Assembly: GCA_025454125.1 (NCBI GenBank)
Contig: JALOPA010000295.1
Span: forward strand, 1 to 8,401
From: Thermodesulfobacteriota bacterium
GTDB taxonomy: Bacteria; Desulfobacterota; DSM-4660; Desulfatiglandales; HGW-15
Length of the DNA: 8,401 bases
Reading direction: 5' to 3'
The number at the start of each line of letters is the position of its first letter. The stretch's first letter is position 1. Shown here piece by piece: positions 1-7,028 of this stretch. The position numbers were made by a program, and so were the translations under genes. The notes beneath the pieces are model-generated. The model worked only from the letters and a program-made list of their open reading frames with translations, made no database searches and was not told where the DNA came from.

Positions 1-39
1 ATTTAATACTATTTTAGCAAATCAAAAACAGGATAGAAT

Positions 40-243
40 ATGAAGGGTTACAAAATCAGAGGCAAAGAATCAGAAAAGATTTTTCGGCGAGAAAGACTTT
101 TTCGACAGTCTCATTTGGTATGTTTGAATTTGGCTTCATCGAAAACCGAGCGATTACCGATACAATTCTTCAGTGCGCGAGGTTTCAAGAATTGGTGGAT
201 TCAGGCCGTCCAAACCGAGAACAGAATCAGGTATCAATTCTGA
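40..243 (+). CDS. Possible small ORF, unknown function
   Basis: 67 codons from an ATG with AGGA at 30-33, six bases upstream, a usable ribosome-binding site. An AT-rich stretch (1-20) precedes it and could hold a promoter. The predicted peptide is basic (MKGYKIRGKESEKIFRRERL at the start) with no membrane segment, Cys pair or motif that I recognise. A different frame is also open across the same bases (18-281), so reading here is ambiguous. It is listed because of the ribosome-binding site, but chance is the likeliest explanation. Confidence 0.2.
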   Translation: MKGYKIRGKESEKIFRRERLFRQSHLVCLNLASSKTERLPIQFFSARGFKNWWIQAVQTENRIRYQF

Positions 244-281
244 AGTTTATGATTCCTCATGTACGGTTCAGACTGCCATAG
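120..281 (+). CDS. Possible small ORF or gene remnant, unknown function
   Basis: 53 codons from the ATG at 120 to TAG at 279-281. The frame is open further upstream to a stop at 15-17, with no earlier ATG or GTG. The residues look protein-like (MFEFGFIENRAITDTILQCA at the start, later VSILKFMIPHVRF), with balanced hydrophobic and charged positions. There is no good ribosome-binding site before the ATG, so if it is real it may be the end of a decayed gene. It conflicts with the frame at 40-243. No family recognised. Confidence 0.15.
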   Translation: MFEFGFIENRAITDTILQCARFQELVDSGRPNREQNQVSILKFMIPHVRFRLP

Positions 282-379
282 GCATGGTTGAACACTTGCT
301 AGCAAAACCTCTGAATAATAGAAGCCGTTCTAATGGAATTCAGACGAACGTATCAAATCAGAAAGCCATAATTCACCCT

Positions 380-508
380 CTACCTGAGTGCCACACAGGC
401 TTCAATTAGGTAATCGCTGCCTGCCGCCGTATTTCCATCGCCGAAATAAAGGGTCTGTGTAAAAATCTGGAAACTTCTCTTCATTCGTTCTTTTCTATCG
501 TATGGCAC
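380..508 (-). CDS. Possible small ORF or gene fragment, unknown function
   Basis: 42 codons from a GTG at 508, or 34 from an ATG at 484, ending in TAG at 380-382. The peptide includes FQIFTQTLYFGDGNTAAG followed by SDYLIEACVALR, which reads like folded-protein sequence rather than random translation, but I cannot place it in a family. The ribosome-binding sequence before either start is weak (AGAAAAG upstream of the ATG). It lies on the same strand as the operon but beyond the terminator-like hairpin, and an in-frame stop just upstream rules out a longer gene here. It could be the remnant of a larger coding region. Confidence 0.2.
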   Translation of the reverse strand: MPYDRKERMKRSFQIFTQTLYFGDGNTAAGSDYLIEACVALR

Positions 509-545
509 TTCTCAGAGAAAGTGATTTACTAAAATTAGGTTATAC

Positions 546-580
546 ATAAAAGTCTAAACGCGAATCCCGCGAGATTTTAT
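546..580 (-). terminator. Terminator-like hairpin downstream of cusA
   Basis: About 40 bases after the cusA stop, ataaaa (546-551), tct (553-555) and cgcg (559-562) pair with cgcg (568-571), aga (572-574) and ttttat (575-580), leaving a 5-base loop, a 3-base bulge and a single bulged base. On the cusA strand the descending arm ends in CUUUUAU, so the U-tract is partly inside the stem, as in bidirectional terminators. It is the best candidate for the operon end. The U-run is short and the stem is interrupted, so termination is likely but not certain. Confidence 0.5.
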
Positions 581-620
581 GAACCGGGATACTTCTTCGA
601 TTGTCCAGGATAAATGTCCG

Positions 621-3600
621 TCAGGAGCGCATGCTTCGCAGGAGCCTGTTCTCCTCACGAGCGCAGTAGAGCACGGGCACAACGAAGACCGTGAGAAGGA
701 CGATCAGCATGCCGCCGAAAGAGGGAATCGCCATGGGCACCATAATGTCAGACCCACGCCCTGTAGAACTGAGAACAGGCAGAAGAGCGAGAACCGTGGT
801 CGAGACGGTCATGATGCAGGGCCGGATCCGTCTGAGAGCGCCGGCGACCACCGCAGCGCGCAGATCCTCTTTGGTGCGCACGTCGGCGGCCTCAAGACTC
901 TGATTCAGGTAGGTGGCCATGATCACGCCGTCATCTGTGGCAATGCCGAAAAGAGCCAAAAAGCCGACCCAGACGGCAACACTCAGATTGATCGGGTGAA
1001 CCTGAAAGAGCTCCCTCATGGAGGCCCCAAACAAATGAAAATTGAGGAACCAGCTTTGACCATAGAGCCAGATGAGGATGAACCCTCCGGATCCCGCCAC
1101 AAAAAGGCCGCTGAAAACCATGAACGTGGTGGGCAACGCCCTGAACTGCAGGTAAAGGATGAGCAGGATCACGAAGAGCGCGAGAGGGAGAATGATCGCG
1201 AGTTTCTTTTGCGCTCGCACCTGGTTCTCGTAACTCCCAGCAAAGGTGAAGGAGACGCCTGCAGGGAGGACCAGTTCTCCTGTTAGTATCTTCCCGTCCA
1301 GATAAGCCTTGGCCTGCTCCACCACATCGACCTCGGCGAAGCCGGGCTTCTTGTCAAAGAGCACGTATCCGGTCAAGAAGGTGTCTTCGCTCTTGATCAT
1401 TTGCGGCCCTCTCACGTAGCGGATATCGGCTAATTGGGTCAGAGGGATCTGCTCGCCCTTGGGGGAGGCGACCAGGATTTTTCCGAGGCCCTCGATCGTG
1501 TCTCTGAGTTCGCGAAGATAGCGCACTCTCACGGCGTAACGCTCTCTTCCTTCTACGGTGGTGGTGACCGTTTTACCCCCTATGGCGCCCTCGATCACTT
1601 CCTGGACCTTGCTGAGCATAATGCCGTAACGAGCGATTGCGTCACGGTTGATGACGATCTCCAGGTAAGGTTTTCCAACGATGCGATCGGCCACCACCGC
1701 AGCGGGTTCGACAGAGGGAACCTCCTTCAGGAGACGCTCAATCTGGAGGCCAACGGACTCAATGGTTTCCAGGTTCGGCCCTTTCACTTTGATGCCCATG
1801 GGAGACCTCATTCCGGACTGGAGCATCACGATACGGGCTGCAATAGGCTGAAGCTTCGGCGCCGAGGTGACCCCTGGGATGTCCGCCGCCTTCACGATTT
1901 CATCCCATATGTCGTCGGGTGCGCGGATGCCGTCCCAGGCCGCTCTTCCTTGATTCAACCCGGGATCGAGAGGGGGCCGCCAGAGGCGAAAAGGCTTGCC
2001 GTCTTTATCAGGAATGAGTTTCCCTTCTTCATCGCGCAGGAATTTTCCCTGCACAAGATAGGGCTTTCCGTCCAGGGCAAGGATCAAGGAACCGTCCTCC
2101 GTCCTGAAGTAATCCAGCTTGTCGGGATTGAAGCGGAAGCGGAGCCTTGTTCCGTCGCGGTCAATGAGGTATTCCGGTTTGTAATTGATCACGGTCTCGA
2201 TCATCGAGAGAGGGGCAGGATCCAGGGGAGACTCTGCCCGGCCCAGCTTTCCCACAGCGCCTTCTACTTCCGGGATGACGGCGAAGGCCATGTCTTGTTT
2301 TTTCAGGATATCTTGAACTTCTCCGATGGAGGCATGAGGCATGGTGGTCGGCATGAACAGGTAGGACCCTTCATCCAGAGGAGGCATGAACTCCTTGCCG
2401 AGCCCTGGAAAAGCGTGGTTCAGGGCCACGACAGGAGCCAAAGCTCTGAAGGAGCCCGGAAGCCATGCTGTGAGTCGGGGAGCTCCCAGCCATATGGTCG
2501 CCCCCAGGAGGCTGACGGCCGTTGGAAGAACCAGAAACAGGGCTTTGTGGTTCAGACACCAGCGAAGGACATAGGGATAGACTTTCTTGAACACTTCGTA
2601 GAGGAGTAGGAAACCGCCGATCATCATGGAAACAAACACGACATTGCGCACGTCCCCTTTCTCGGGACCCAGAGGAAGCCAGTGGGTGGCCAGGAGGAGG
2701 ACAAAGAGGGCAAGAATAACGGCATTCTCAAGCCAGCGAGTGTAGCCTTTCAGACGAAGAGGCATCCTGATCGCAATGAACCTGAGAAACCCGAAATAGA
2801 CCAGGGTGGCGCCGATGATCCAGCCAATGAAGACCCAAGCCGCACCGCCTCCGATAATCAATCCCGCGGGGAGGAGGAAGCGCACCCTGCCGGTGTCGCG
2901 GTGTGCTCCCCTTTTCGTAAAAAGAAGGTGTGCAAGGGGAGGGATGATCGTGAGGGCCACGATGATGGAGGCGATAAGGCAAAAGGTCTTGGTGTAGGCC
3001 AGCGGCTTGAAAAGCTTACCTTCGGGCCCCTCCATCGCGAAAACAGGCAAGAACCCGACCACGGTTGTAGCGACTGCCGTGAGCACGGCGCTGCCCACTT
3101 CAACTGAAGCCTGATAGACCACCTCCAGGCGCTTCGCGTCGGGCGGCGCTCCGTCCAAGCGCCTGATGATGTTCTCACAGATGACGATGCCCATGTCGAC
3201 CATGGTGCCGATGGCGATGGCGATCCCGGACAGAGCCACCACGTTGGCATCGACGCGGAAAATCTTCATGGCGATGAAGCACATGAGGACCGCCAGTGGG
3301 AGCAGGCCCGAGATGAGGAGGGAGGAGCGCAGGTGCATGAGAGAGAAGATGACCACAATGATGGTCACCATCACTTCCTCCACAAGAGCCGTGTTGAGCG
3401 TGCCAAGAGTTTCATAGATCAGGCCGGTCCGGTCATAAAAGGGAACAAGGGTCACTTTCGACACGGTGCCGTCAGGGAGCTTTTTGGACGGGAGGCCGGG
3501 AGATATTTCTTCGATCTTGGCTTTCACATTCTTTATGGCCTGCAGAGGGTTGGCTCCGTAGCGCACAACCACCACCCCGCCCACCACCTCAGCGCCGCCC

Positions 3601-4442
3601 TTGTCCAGGACCCCCCTCCGAAGACTGGGCCCTAGGCTGACGGTGGCCACATCCTTCACGCGGATGGGGAGGTTCTGGTTGACCTTGATCACCGAGTCTT
3701 CTATGTCGTTGAGGGACTTGATGAAGCCGATGCCGCGGATGACGTACTCCACCTTGTTGATCTCGATGGTTCGCGCTCCCACATCGATGTTCGACATCTT
3801 CACGGCCTCAAAGATGTTCTCCAGACTGACCCCAGCCGCTCTCATGGCATCGGGGTCCGCGTCGATCTGGTATTCCTTCACGAAGCCTCCCACCGAGGCG
3901 ACCTCGCTCACGCCCTCGGCGGAGAGCAGGGCGTAGCGGACATACCAGTCTTGAATGCTTCGCAATTCCTCAAGATCCCAGCCTCCTGTGGGATTGCCTT
4001 TGATATCTCTTCCCTCAAGGGTGTACCAGAAGACCTGTCCAAGAGCGGTTGCGTCAGGCCCGAGGGTGGGCTGGATGCCGGCAGGAAGCATGCCCGGAGG
4101 CAGGCTGTTGAGTTTCTCCAAGAGCCTTGACCGTGACCAATAGAAGTCCACGTCTTCACGGAAAATGACGTAGATCGAGGAGAAGCCGAACATGGAGAAG
4201 CTGCGAATGGTCTTCACTCCCGGGACACCCAGGAGGGCCACTGTGAGAGGATAGGTGATTTGATCCTGGACGTCCTGAGGGGAACGGCCCATCCATTCCG
4301 TGAAAACGATCTGCTGATTCTCCCCGATGTCAGGGATGGCGTCCACCGGGACCGGATTTCTCTCCAGCCATCTGAACTCCCAGTCAAAAGGGGCCACGAC
4401 CATACCCCACCCGATCATGAGTAGGGTGACCAGAATAACCAC
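621..4442 (-). CDS. cusA: CusA-type heavy-metal RND efflux pump, Cu(I)/Ag(I)-like (HME4)
   Basis: Inner-membrane proton-driven pump of the tripartite system. The uninterrupted frame has 1273 residues from a GTG at 4442, but the true start is probably the ATG at 4486 (see the separate entry). Recognisable parts: the end of TM1 (1-17); periplasmic porter domain with VPVDAIPDIGENQQIVFTEW (31-50) and SMFGFSSIYVIF (83-94); TM2-TM6 about 352-508, with the TM4 proton-relay signature AIGTMVDMGIVICEN containing Asp416 and Glu423 (CusA Asp405/Glu412); second porter domain; TM8-TM12 from about 1080 to 1260. Met697 (LFMPTT), Met747 (PLSMIET) and Met873 (RIVMLQSG) line up with the CusA metal-binding Met573/Met623/Met672. 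Compared with E. coli CusA (about 1047 residues) it has an extra hydrophobic block at 521-620 and a charged insert at 757-846. Long members of this subfamily exist, so the length is not abnormal in itself. Last gene of the operon; the stop is TGA at 621-623. Confidence 0.93.
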   Translation of the reverse strand: MVILVTLLMIGWGMVVAPFDWEFRWLERNPVPVDAIPDIGENQQIVFTEWMGRSPQDVQDQITYPLTVALLGVPGVKTIRSFSMFGFSSIYVIFREDVDFYWSRSRLLEKLNSLPPGMLPAGIQPTLGPDATALGQVFWYTLEGRDIKGNPTGGWDLEELRSIQDWYVRYALLSAEGVSEVASVGGFVKEYQIDADPDAMRAAGVSLENIFEAVKMSNIDVGARTIEINKVEYVIRGIGFIKSLNDIEDSVIKVNQNLPIRVKDVATVSLGPSLRRGVLDKGGAEVVGGVVVVRYGANPLQAIKNVKAKIEEISPGLPSKKLPDGTVSKVTLVPFYDRTGLIYETLGTLNTALVEEVMVTIIVVIFSLMHLRSSLLISGLLPLAVLMCFIAMKIFRVDANVVALSGIAIAIGTMVDMGIVICENIIRRLDGAPPDAKRLEVVYQASVEVGSAVLTAVATTVVGFLPVFAMEGPEGKLFKPLAYTKTFCLIASIIVALTIIPPLAHLLFTKRGAHRDTGRVRFLLPAGLIIGGGAAWVFIGWIIGATLVYFGFLRFIAIRMPLRLKGYTRWLENAVILALFVLLLATHWLPLGPEKGDVRNVVFVSMMIGGFLLLYEVFKKVYPYVLRWCLNHKALFLVLPTAVSLLGATIWLGAPRLTAWLPGSFRALAPVVALNHAFPGLGKEFMPPLDEGSYLFMPTTMPHASIGEVQDILKKQDMAFAVIPEVEGAVGKLGRAESPLDPAPLSMIETVINYKPEYLIDRDGTRLRFRFNPDKLDYFRTEDGSLILALDGKPYLVQGKFLRDEEGKLIPDKDGKPFRLWRPPLDPGLNQGRAAWDGIRAPDDIWDEIVKAADIPGVTSAPKLQPIAARIVMLQSGMRSPMGIKVKGPNLETIESVGLQIERLLKEVPSVEPAAVVADRIVGKPYLEIVINRDAIARYGIMLSKVQEVIEGAIGGKTVTTTVEGRERYAVRVRYLRELRDTIEGLGKILVASPKGEQIPLTQLADIRYVRGPQMIKSEDTFLTGYVLFDKKPGFAEVDVVEQAKAYLDGKILTGELVLPAGVSFTFAGSYENQVRAQKKLAIILPLALFVILLILYLQFRALPTTFMVFSGLFVAGSGGFILIWLYGQSWFLNFHLFGASMRELFQVHPINLSVAVWVGFLALFGIATDDGVIMATYLNQSLEAADVRTKEDLRAAVVAGALRRIRPCIMTVSTTVLALLPVLSSTGRGSDIMVPMAIPSFGGMLIVLLTVFVVPVLYCAREENRLLRSMRS

Positions 4443-4486
4443 CAGTTTTTGTTTTGTTCAAGGCAGAATCGGATGATCCGGCTCAT
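4415..4486 (-). other. cusA: Expected cusA start, out of frame with the rest of the gene
   Basis: The ATG at 4486-4484 overlaps the cusB stop (ATGA) and has an AAGGGGAA ribosome-binding sequence at the right distance. It encodes MSRIIRFCLEQNK, which matches how long CusA-like pumps usually begin (a basic, amphipathic helix before TM1). It then reads NWWLFWSPYS and stops at TGA 4417-4415, 23 codons in all. The pump frame instead continues from CTG GTG GTT at 4445. Adding one A, or removing two, in the AAAAC-AAAAA tract (t-runs at 4446-4450 and 4452-4455 on the + strand) would join the two into a pump of about 1288 residues. The short frame's TGA overlaps an ATG in the pump frame (4418-4416), a second ATGA junction. 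Confidence 0.75.
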
Positions 4487-6672
4487 GAGCGTTCCCCTTT
4501 GAGCTGTCGCTTCACTTCCCCGCAATTGAGCATCTGAGCGCCGAAGTATGGGTTGCGAACGTCCTTGTTCTGCTGGAGCCAGGTGGCCCCCTTGTTGTTG
4601 AACGCCATGGGGCAGAAGAGTTCGAAGACGGGCCCTTGGATATCCGCTCCGAGACGGCCGACAGCGGCGGCCATGCCAGTGGAAATCGGTTCGAAGCCGC
4701 TTCGCAGAGCCTCAATGTCGGAAGCGGCAGTGATTTTCTCCGATCCTTTCTTGAGAGCATCCGAAGACTCCATCCAGAGCCTTTGGGCTTCCCCTTTAAG
4801 GAGAGCCATGTCCATCCCCTTTAAGGTGGAGGCGAACTTCTCTCCTGCCTTTTTGGCCGAGGAAAAGTCATCTCCCGCCAGGGATCTCTGGATCGCCAGG
4901 TACTCCTCTAGCAGCTTGCCTATCGCTCTCTTGGCCTCTGCCGGCACGGAGGCTGAGACAGCCTGGGTCTGGACAACGCGCTCGAGGTGAAAGCGCTCTT
5001 TGAGAACCTGGTAGTGGTCCGTGAGCGTTTGAAAAAGCCTTCCTGCTTCCCCTTGAGTGTCCGCCTCCGCACCCAGAAAAGAATCGTTTCTCAAAAGCAT
5101 GGTGGCGTCCTGCCAGACCAAAGCCGACTGATTTTTGAGCGAGGTCGGGTCTATGGCACAAAGGACATTGTAAAAAACCTTGAAGGCCTCTCTTGATTTT
5201 TGCAGATCTTTTTGTTGGACAACCGCCCTCAGGGTATCGTAAGCCTCTGCGAGACGAGGCAGCTGAGAGGCAAGAGCCTCCGGAACAGGAGAAGGCCCCC
5301 CAGCCGTTGAAGCGCCCTGCAGACGCTCCTGCGATTCCTGCAACCCTTGTGGGTTCATCATGCTCGGCTTGGCCATGAGCTGGACTGCACTGTCCACTTT
5401 GAAGTTGCCTTTGGTGACCACCAGGTCTCCTTCGGACAAACCGAGTCTGACGACGTAGTAGTCACCAGCACGCGGACCGAGCACGATTTCCCGGCCTTCA
5501 TAGGTCCCCTCCTTTCCAGGCACCTGGAGGTAGACGATAGCCCTTTTTCCCGTGATCAGGGGAGCGGAAGCCGGGATGACCAGTTCTTCCCTGGCCCCAT
5601 TCGACTTCGCCCGTTCCACAGCTCGCACGAACATCCCGGGTTTCAGCTTGCCGCCGGGGTTCGGGACGTCAAGCCGAACATTGATCGTGCGGGTTTTCTC
5701 ATTCACCGTAGGGTCAACATAGACGACGACGCCTTTAAAGACTTGCCCGGGATGGGCCTCGGTTTGGAACTCCACCTGCTGGCCCATCTTGACCCAGGGA
5801 AGATCGGATTCGTAAGCTTCCAAGACAACCCACACCCTGGAGAGATCCGAGATGGTATATATTCGAGTACCCGTCTGGACATACATCCCCTCCAGGACGT
5901 CTTTCTTGATGACCACACCTCCCAGGGGGGAATAAAGGGTGATATGGTCCGACGGAGTCCCTCGCTGGATCACCTCTTCAATTTGCTGTGAGGTGAAACC
6001 GAGAAGACGCAGTTTATCGCGGGCAGCTTGCTCGGTCTGTTTTGCAGCATCCCGGACCCGCGTCAATCCGCTCTTTTCAATTTGCTTCATGCCTTCTATG
6101 GCCTGGATGAGTTCGGCCTGAGCCGTGAGGAGTTCCGGGCTGTAAATGGAGGCCATGGCTTGTCCCTTCGTCACGGTGCTTCCTGTGTAATCGACATAGA
6201 GCTTGTCGATTCGCCCTGCCATCCAGGTGGTGATGTATCCCTGCCGGGTCTCGTCGTAATCCACTTTGCCGACCATTCGGGTTTGGACCGAGACGGAGCG
6301 GCGAACGACCGGTTCAACCGCGACCTCAGCCAACTTCCTCGCCTCCGGCGACAGGGTGATTTGCCGCAGGCTCAAGGCCCCGCCCTCACCCTTTTCCGCG
6401 CCCTTCTTGACAGGGATGAGGTCCATGAAACAGATGGGGCACTTGCCAGGCGCCGGAAGCCGTATTTGCGGGTGCATGGAGCAGGTCCAGACGACCTGAT
6501 CCTCCTCGGATTGTTTTGCCTGGTGGGAAAGTCCATGGGCCTCTTGCGAAGGAGAGGTCGCTGGATGCCGCCCTCCTCCCAACAGGTATCCCAACAAAAA
6601 AGCGCCAACGATAAGGAGAGGCACCAAGACCTTCAGGGGCCGTCCGATGCCTGTTTTTTCATGCTGGTTCAT
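4483..6672 (-). CDS. cusB: CusB-type periplasmic adaptor (membrane fusion protein) with HMBD and DUF3347-like domains
   Basis: Adaptor that bridges the RND pump and the outer-membrane channel and probably hands metal to the pump. It has 729 residues, far longer than E. coli CusB (about 400). Order: cytoplasmic tail 1-13; membrane anchor about 14-33; heavy-metal-binding domain 61-88 (WTCSMHP, then GKCPICFMDLIP) with Cys64, Met66, His67, Cys78, Cys81 and Met83 as candidate ligands; the barrel-sandwich/lipoyl half-motifs and helical hairpin about 146-275 (AGRIDKLYVDYTGSTVTKGQ, later SPLGGVVIKKDVLEG); beta-barrel and membrane-proximal domains to about 435; a Gln/Ser/Pro-rich linker; then a C-terminal extension of two DUF3347-like helical units, about 464-560 and 576-729. 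The second ends in FCPMAFNN and QMLNCGEV, giving more Cys/Met sites (Cys687, Met689, Met714, Cys717). The stop codon overlaps the cusA ATG (ATGA), indicating translational coupling. The family is firm; the metal is inferred to be Cu(I)/Ag(I). Confidence 0.95.
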   Translation of the reverse strand: MNQHEKTGIGRPLKVLVPLLIVGAFLLGYLLGGGRHPATSPSQEAHGLSHQAKQSEEDQVVWTCSMHPQIRLPAPGKCPICFMDLIPVKKGAEKGEGGALSLRQITLSPEARKLAEVAVEPVVRRSVSVQTRMVGKVDYDETRQGYITTWMAGRIDKLYVDYTGSTVTKGQAMASIYSPELLTAQAELIQAIEGMKQIEKSGLTRVRDAAKQTEQAARDKLRLLGFTSQQIEEVIQRGTPSDHITLYSPLGGVVIKKDVLEGMYVQTGTRIYTISDLSRVWVVLEAYESDLPWVKMGQQVEFQTEAHPGQVFKGVVVYVDPTVNEKTRTINVRLDVPNPGGKLKPGMFVRAVERAKSNGAREELVIPASAPLITGKRAIVYLQVPGKEGTYEGREIVLGPRAGDYYVVRLGLSEGDLVVTKGNFKVDSAVQLMAKPSMMNPQGLQESQERLQGASTAGGPSPVPEALASQLPRLAEAYDTLRAVVQQKDLQKSREAFKVFYNVLCAIDPTSLKNQSALVWQDATMLLRNDSFLGAEADTQGEAGRLFQTLTDHYQVLKERFHLERVVQTQAVSASVPAEAKRAIGKLLEEYLAIQRSLAGDDFSSAKKAGEKFASTLKGMDMALLKGEAQRLWMESSDALKKGSEKITAASDIEALRSGFEPISTGMAAAVGRLGADIQGPVFELFCPMAFNNKGATWLQQNKDVRNPYFGAQMLNCGEVKRQLKGERS

Positions 6673-6678
6673 GATGGT

Positions 6679-6682
6679 CTCC
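6679..6682 (-). promoter_or_regulatory. Ribosome-binding site of the cusB-like gene
   Basis: GGAG on the transcribed strand, six bases before the ATG at 6672. It supports that start, which also gives a normal N-terminal cytoplasmic tail followed by one membrane anchor. The 45-base gap after the YHS stop also contains a 7-base direct repeat (cgggacg at 6700-6706 and 6709-6715), with no assigned role. Confidence 0.65.
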
Positions 6683-6717
6683 GCGGGCTCGTCCAGAAGC
6701 GGGACGTTCGGGACGCT

Positions 6718-6999
6718 CTACTTGGTTTTTGCTTCAGGCGCATCTTCAAGGACCACGCCCTCTTTTTCAAACTGCTTCATGTACTTCTCAGGATCCTTCT
6801 TGAACTCCTGGATGCATGGGGGGCAGCAGAAGTAAATGCGCTTTCCCTTGTAATCGGTGTAGATGTTCTTGTTCACAGGATTGCCCAACACAGGGCACTT
6901 GGTCTGGTTCCCCGGTTTTGCCAAAGCGCCCGCACTGAAAGCAAGAGCCAGGCAAACGACGACTACAACACTCAACAAAGTTCTACGCGACAGGTTCAT
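6718..6999 (-). CDS. Exported YHS-domain metal-binding protein
   Basis: A 93-residue periplasmic protein. Residues 1-27 form a signal peptide: a basic N-region with SRRTLL, a very hydrophobic core (VVVVVCLALAF) and an ALA|K cleavage site. The mature part is a YHS domain, residues about 34-76: CPVLGNPVNK, then YTDYKGKRIYFCCPPC, then EFKKDPEKYMKQF. Cys35, Cys58, Cys59 and Cys62 are the likely metal ligands. A short acidic and lysine tail follows. YHS domains occur in copper ATPases and small copper-handling proteins, so a role as a periplasmic metal carrier or sensor feeding the pump is plausible, though not shown by the sequence. It sits between the outer-membrane factor and adaptor genes, with 50 and 45 base gaps, and has a strong ribosome-binding site. 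The SRR motif leaves Tat export open, but the strongly hydrophobic core favours Sec. Confidence 0.9.
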   Translation of the reverse strand: MNLSRRTLLSVVVVVCLALAFSAGALAKPGNQTKCPVLGNPVNKNIYTDYKGKRIYFCCPPCIQEFKKDPEKYMKQFEKEGVVLEDAPEAKTK

Positions 7000-7004
7000 A
7001 GTTT

Positions 7005-7014
7005 ATTCCTCCCT
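7005..7014 (-). promoter_or_regulatory. Ribosome-binding site of the YHS gene
   Basis: The transcribed strand reads AGGGAGGAAT directly upstream of the ATG at 6999, with the GGAGG core about 7 bases from the start codon. This is the strongest Shine-Dalgarno sequence in the window and supports the chosen start. It suggests that the small protein is made well relative to its neighbours. Confidence 0.8.
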
Positions 7015-7028
7015 AGGTTTTTTTGGAC

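Larger units (their letters stand above)
1..545. other. AT-rich region with no clear gene
   Basis: This stretch beyond the 3' end of cusA is visibly more A+T-rich than the operon and has no long open frame on either strand. It holds the three short open frames listed separately, a small inverted repeat (agact 94-98 with agtct 107-111, loop ttttcgac), and a near-palindrome cacttctcagagaaagtg at 506-523. I recognise no tRNA, rRNA, riboswitch or transposase in it. It may be an intergenic spacer, the edge of a decayed element, or the start of a neighbouring locus outside the window. Confidence 0.5.

Noticed and set aside
94..111. agact-ttttcgac-agtct as the end of an insertion sequence
   Set aside because: The stem is only five base pairs, with no partner copy or transposase in the window and no target-site duplication.
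241..268. A possible group II intron domain V (the + strand ends in tcatgtacggttc, like the 3' half of domain V)
   Set aside because: The 5' half lacks the AGC catalytic triad, the pairing has mismatches, the distal helix is too short, and no intron-encoded reverse transcriptase or domain VI is seen nearby.
1434..2609. Long open frame on the + strand, 391 codons, opposite cusA
   Set aside because: It is a shadow of the cusA coding strand: the peptide has no recognisable domain and the opposite frame encodes a clear RND pump throughout. The same holds for the + strand frames at 579-1286, 5347-5991 and 6028-7071.
4440..4442. GTG at 4442 as the genuine start of the pump
   Set aside because: It would remove the usual N-terminal helix before TM1, there is no ribosome-binding site in front of it (the upstream bases are an A-rich run), and the well-placed ATG at 4486 encodes the missing segment in another frame.
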